From assembly GCA_963836265.1 (NCBI GenBank), contig CAWIIO010000001.1:620001-684000 (forward strand): 64,000 bases of DNA, given 5' to 3'. The position numbers and the translations under genes were made by a program. Shown here one piece after another: positions 61,036-64,000 of this stretch; positions within the stretch are counted from its first letter, which is position 1; every line of letters starts with the position of its first letter. This DNA is from CAIWHR01 sp963836265 (GTDB lineage Bacteria; Pseudomonadota; Gammaproteobacteria; Burkholderiales; Casimicrobiaceae). The notes under the pieces were generated by a model. It was not told where the DNA came from and did not search any database. It saw only the letters and a program-made list of their open reading frames with translations.

Positions 61036-62034
61036 TCAAGAGGTGATGTGATTGACGTTGAACTTCTGCTGGTCGCGGACCATGGCGTTGAGGATGGTGA
61101 TGAGCTTACGCATTGCAGCGATGAGGGCGACCTTTTTGAGCTTTCCGGCGGCGACCAAGCGCTCGTAGAAATGGCGAATCACTGGGTTATGGCGAGTGGC
61201 GGTCAGCGTCGCCATGTACAGCGCTCGGCGCAGCTCGAAACGCCCACCGCTTACTCGTCGGCGACCGTGCGTCGAACCAGAGTCTTGCGCGAATGGAGCG
61301 ACGCCGACCAGCGCGCTGATCTGGCGGCGATTGAGCTTGCCGAGTTCGGGCAGATCGGCGAGCAGCGTCGCGCTGGCCACCGGGCCGATGCCGCCGGTCG
61401 AGCGCAGCAACGCATCGAGTTCGGCGTAGTGACTCTGCACGTGGCCAACCATCTGCGCTTCAACCTCATCGAGCTGTGCCTTGATCGCCGTAATGAGGGC
61501 CTCCACGCTGGGCCGCACCTTGGGCCGCGCCAGCCGCAGCCGCTGTCGCTCGGAGAGCAGCATGGTGGTGAGCTGACGGCGGCGGGTAACCAAGGCGGCC
61601 AAGTCCTGCTGCTCGGCCCTGGAGCGTGGACGCAAAAAGCGGGCGCAGTCGGGTCGGCGCACCAAGGTGGCCGCCAATTCCGCCAGGGCCTGAGCGTCGA
61701 TGCGATCGGCATGCGCGCACGCCGACGGCGGAGCGGGTAACCGCCGATGGGCCGGCTTGCCAAGAGATCGGGCAAAGTCGCGCGCCTGCCGCGGGTTAAT
61801 CACCGCCACCGGCACGTCGGCGGCCTGCAGCGCGCAGGCCAACGCCGCCTCGTAACCGCCGGTCGCTTCCATGACCACCAGCGCCACGCCCAGCGGCGCC
61901 AACGCGTGGACCAGCGCCGTATGACCATCAGCATCGTTGGCATAGCGTGTGGCCGGAAGCTGGTCCGCGAGCGCTGCGACGTCGAAGTGTTTGCTTGCCA
62001 CGTCGACCCCTACCACCACGGATGACTTGGACAT
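61036..62034 (-). CDS. IS110-family transposase with an in-frame insertion
   Basis: 332 residues from ATG 62034. DEDD domain: VVGVDVASKHFDVAALA (Asp), VVMEATGGYE (Glu) and DRIDAQALAELAATL (Asp-x-x-Asp). Tnp_20 domain: LLRSTGGIGPVASATLLADL and ALVGVAPFAQDSGSTHGRRR (Ser). Between SLGKPA and DRIDAQ, where the family has only two or three residues, there are 14 extra (HRRLPAPPSACAHA) encoded by a short palindromic sequence also found at 62063-62096. The insert sits beside a catalytic Asp, so activity is doubtful. Confidence 0.88.
   Translation of the reverse strand: MSKSSVVVGVDVASKHFDVAALADQLPATRYANDADGHTALVHALAPLGVALVVMEATGGYEAALACALQAADVPVAVINPRQARDFARSLGKPAHRRLPAPPSACAHADRIDAQALAELAATLVRRPDCARFLRPRSRAEQQDLAALVTRRRQLTTMLLSERQRLRLARPKVRPSVEALITAIKAQLDEVEAQMVGHVQSHYAELDALLRSTGGIGPVASATLLADLPELGKLNRRQISALVGVAPFAQDSGSTHGRRRVSGGRFELRRALYMATLTATRHNPVIRHFYERLVAAGKLKKVALIAAMRKLITILNAMVRDQQKFNVNHITS
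61719..61752. repeat. REP-like palindromic unit inside the transposase gene
   Basis: GCATGCGCGCACGCCGACGG continues CGGAGCGGGTAACCG; inner stem CGGCGG - AGCGGGTAA - CCGCCG. Nearly identical (one mismatch noted) to 62063-62096. Confidence 0.6.
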
Positions 62035-62232
62035 GATCTTCGGATCCCTTGCTTGTGCATGCGCGCTCGCCGACGGCGGAGCGGGTAACCGTTCGGGCTT
62101 CGAGAAGACCAGCGCGGACTCCGTGCGCGATTTACTCAGTGACGGGCTTACAAACCCGAGCCGACTCCAGGCTGCACGGTCCGGTCCAGTCGCCACAACG
62201 GCGATTGGACTGTACCGCGCCGGTCGACACTA
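62035..62232 (-). ncRNA. Candidate bridge RNA region of IS110 copy 2
   Basis: Non-coding 5' end. It contains a stem TCCAGTCGCC - ACAAC - GGCGATTGGA and the palindromic unit shared with the coding region. A bridge RNA is expected here from family knowledge; its fold was not derived. Confidence 0.4.
62063..62096. repeat. REP-like palindromic unit in the element's non-coding end
   Basis: Second copy of the unit (GCATGCGCGCTCGCCGACGG then CGGAGCGGGTAACCG), here upstream of the transposase start. Confidence 0.6.
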
Positions 62233-62383
62233 AGATACAACCTGCTGCTCCCCGTTTCGCAGGTCAGCGCAACGACATCACGATCCTTGCACAGGGCGGC
62301 GACGGCGAGGCTCACACGTCGACGCATTCGGTTGGACGCCTTCGCGAATGCCAGCGCGCCGATTTTCAATTTGATCTTCTGGC

Positions 62384-62402
62384 TTGGTCTACGATAGACC
62401 AA
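62384..62402. promoter_or_regulatory. Perfect palindrome TTGGTCTA-CGA-TAGACCAA
   Basis: 8-bp arms, 3-base centre, between the IS110 and IS481-like sequences. Shape of a repressor operator, but no neighbouring regulator gene is left to assign it to. The 62233-62454 stretch around it shows no recognisable gene. Confidence 0.4.
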
Positions 62403-62454
62403 ATCGCGTTTGCTATAAATGCAAGGCGGGCGCTGCAACTACTTGAATGCCCTT

Positions 62455-62553
62455 CCCGAGAGATGGGTAACAGTTCGTTCCGGACACATGGGTAACACTT
62501 CTGCACTTTGCGGGAGCGCAAAGTGCCTTGGCAGGAGTGTTCCAAGATGGATG
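62455..62553 (+). mobile_element. 5' end of an IS481-like element, cut by IS66 copy 2
   Basis: Terminal repeats GATGGGTAACAGTTCGTTCC and GGACACATGGGTAACACTT are followed by a GTG at 62523 that begins VPWQECSKMD, the usual start of IS481-type transposases. The IS66 element starts right after the tenth codon. Confidence 0.6.
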
Positions 62554-64000
62554 GTAAGCGTCCGGGGAATACCGTCTTGACTGCGAGTGCTGTTAAGCGG
62601 CGAGTCGGTTCTCGGTCTGATGTTCGGTCGAAAGGGCCCAGGGCAGTAGTTCGGCGATGCGATTGATGGGATGTTCGGCGATGCGTTCCAAGACGGTGCG
62701 CAGATACGCTTCCGGGTCGATGCCGTTGAGCTTCGCTGTCCCGATCAAGCTGTACATCGCGGCCGCATACTCGCCGCCGGCGTCGGAGCCGGCGAACAGA
62801 TAGTTCTTCCGACCCAGGGCAACCGCGCGTAGCGCTCGTTCGGCGGCGTTGTCGATCTCGAGCCGGCCATCATCGCGATACCGAGTCATCGCCGTCCACC
62901 GCGACAGCGCGTAGCGAATGGCCACCGCCAGCTCGGACTTCTTCGACACTCGGGTGAGTTGCACTTCGAGCCAGTTCTTGAGCGCGTCCAGCAACGGTCC
63001 GGCACGCTCGACCCGCACGCGGGCACGCTCCGCTGGCGAGCGGCCGCGGATGGGTTCCTCGATTGCATACAGTTCGCCGATGCGGCGCAGCGCCTCGGCC
63101 GCGACCGGCGAGCGCGTGCTCTCGTGGAAGTCGTAGAACTTGCGCCGTACGTGCGCCCAACAACCCGCTTCCAGGATGCGGCCGTCGACATACAATTCGC
63201 CGAAGCCGGAATAGGCGTCCGCTTGGAGCACGCCGCCGAAACTCTTCAAATGCCGCCGGGCATGCTCCCCCTTGCGATCGGGCGAATAGCGAAACAGCAC
63301 CGCCGGTGGATCGGTGCTGCCGCACGGCCGGTCATCGCGCACGTACGTCCACAGCCGTCCGGTCCGGGTTTTGCCGCGTCCTGGCTCCAACACCGGCACC
63401 GGGGTGTCGTCCGCGTGCAGCTTTTCCACGGTCATCACATAGCGACCGAGCGCGTCGACCAGCGGCGAGAGCAGCCGACTGCAATCGCCCACCCAATCCG
63501 CGAGCGTGGAGCGATCAAGGTCGATCCCCTGCCGGGCGTAGATCTGCGCCTGCCGGTACAGCGGCAGGTGATCAGCGTATTTCGCCACCAGGACATGCGC
63601 GAGCAATCCCGGCCCAGCCAGGCCGCGTGCAATCGGCCGCGTCGGCGCGCTCGCTTGTACGATGCGCTGGCAGTCGGCACAGCTGAGCTTCGGCCGCACA
63701 TGGCGCACCACCTTGAAGTGCTCCGGCACGTATTCCAGCACTTCGCTGACATCCTCGCCGATGCGGCGCAGGGTGCCGCCACAGTCAGGACACGCGCACG
63801 CCGGCTGATGCACCATCTGCTCGCGCGGCAAATGCTCGGGCAGCGGCTTACGGGCGGGCTTCTCGCACTCCGGCTGCGCCAGCGGCTGCTCTACGGTCGG
63901 CGCCTGCGCCTGCGCGGTTTGCAGTTCTTCCAGGCGCAGCTCCAACTGGTCGATCTCGCGCGACAGCTTCTCCGAGGAACGCCCAAACTGCAGCCGCCGC
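62554..64000 (-). mobile_element. IS66-family element, copy 2 (one end in window)
   Basis: Begins with GTAAGCGTCCGGGG, the same terminal sequence as copy 1. Carries tnpC on the minus strand; tnpA/tnpB and the other end lie beyond the window. Confidence 0.85.
62593..64000 (-). CDS. tnpC: IS66 TnpC transposase, 5' end outside window
   Basis: At least 468 residues, open to the window edge with RLQFGRSSEKLSREIDQLE upstream. Zinc finger CACPDCGGTLRRIGEDVSE, catalytic core KLHADDTPVPVLEPGRGKTR, LQADAYSGFGELYVDGRILE, CWAHVRRKFYDFHE, and LEIDNAAERALRAVALGRKN, then a C-terminal LNGIDPEAYLRTVLERIAEH. Unlike copy 1 the frame is unbroken, so this copy may be active. Confidence 0.92.
   Translation of the reverse strand, partial: RRLQFGRSSEKLSREIDQLELRLEELQTAQAQAPTVEQPLAQPECEKPARKPLPEHLPREQMVHQPACACPDCGGTLRRIGEDVSEVLEYVPEHFKVVRHVRPKLSCADCQRIVQASAPTRPIARGLAGPGLLAHVLVAKYADHLPLYRQAQIYARQGIDLDRSTLADWVGDCSRLLSPLVDALGRYVMTVEKLHADDTPVPVLEPGRGKTRTGRLWTYVRDDRPCGSTDPPAVLFRYSPDRKGEHARRHLKSFGGVLQADAYSGFGELYVDGRILEAGCWAHVRRKFYDFHESTRSPVAAEALRRIGELYAIEEPIRGRSPAERARVRVERAGPLLDALKNWLEVQLTRVSKKSELAVAIRYALSRWTAMTRYRDDGRLEIDNAAERALRAVALGRKNYLFAGSDAGGEYAAAMYSLIGTAKLNGIDPEAYLRTVLERIAEHPINRIAELLPWALSTEHQTENRLAA

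Larger units (their letters stand above)
61030..62232 (-). mobile_element. IS110-family element, copy 2
   Basis: Transposase plus about 200 bases of 5' non-coding end. The boundaries are approximate, because this family leaves neither terminal repeats nor target duplications that can be read here. Different from the element nested at 31.9-33.5 kb. Confidence 0.75.

Noticed and set aside
1..64000. CRISPR array or phage structural genes
   Set aside because: No regularly spaced 25-37-base repeats with unique spacers, no cas genes and no phage head/tail genes were seen; the only short-period array is the 10-bp repeat at 51.12 kb.

Overview
The window is GC-rich DNA from a Gram-negative proteobacterium. 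It is most likely a betaproteobacterium of the Burkholderiales or a neighbouring order. The pointers are the cyo-type quinol oxidase, TRAP transport, Lol-like outer-membrane export genes, a Spy/CpxP-type periplasmic protein, and IS1182, IS66, IS110, IS3, IS5 and IS481-like elements. This placement is inferred from gene content and protein style, because no rRNA or complete tRNA is present.

Left part (1-21.1 kb), mostly chromosomal genes. It starts with a partial efflux membrane-fusion protein, a nucleoside-sugar-type epimerase, an SDR and a Rieske/FAD reductase fusion. A methyltransferase remnant follows, then a cyoABCD quinol-oxidase operon in which cyoB and cyoC carry three one-base frameshifts. 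Next is a six-gene minus-strand operon: DUF4395 membrane protein, ABC ATPase, FtsX-type permease, secreted small protein, LolA-like protein and outer-membrane barrel. Facing it are a MOT1-type molybdate/sulfate transporter, a Crp/Fnr regulator, a periplasmic cytochrome and an ABC-2 exporter. Two palindromes of the form TATGA-N6-TCATA lie in front of the two outward-facing operons and are good candidates for the sites of the Crp/Fnr protein.

Middle part (21.5-51 kb), an accessory region. It is bracketed by two 203-bp direct repeats, each containing the 3' half of a tRNA-Asn gene. The right copy is followed by four 10-bp repeats that look like arm-type integrase sites. Inside are two equal-length (1693 bp) IS1182-type elements. 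One is split by an IS3 element that is itself split by an IS110 element. There are also an IS5 element with CTAG target duplication, an IS66 element with GAACACAC target duplication, three mutually overlapping small ORFs, a FAD oxidoreductase with membrane-protein neighbours, an alpha/beta hydrolase-LuxR fusion, an OsmC protein and several toxin-antitoxin loci, some intact and some dead. The most coherent metabolic unit is at 38.6-46.0 kb: LacI regulator, amidohydrolase remnant, TRAP transporter (DctPQM), VOC protein, RuBisCO-like protein and DUF1537 sugar-acid kinase. It is probably a route for uptake and breakdown of a branched or four-to-five-carbon sugar acid, as in the known D-apionate/3-oxoisoapionate pathways.

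Right part (51-64 kb): an antitoxin with a truncated RelE-like toxin fused to an integrase fragment, a conserved secreted protein of unknown function, and an OmpR-type two-component system divergent from a Spy-like chaperone gene with GRTACA repeats between them. A glycine-zipper protein, a dying cytochrome/SRPBCC/PAP2 group, a DUF1428 protein and a membrane metallophosphoesterase follow. The window ends in an IS110 element carrying an in-frame palindromic insertion and an IS66 element inserted in an IS481-like element. Many frameshifts and nonsense codons occur. Some mark real decay (TA loci, IS copies), while those in cyoBC could be assembly indels.
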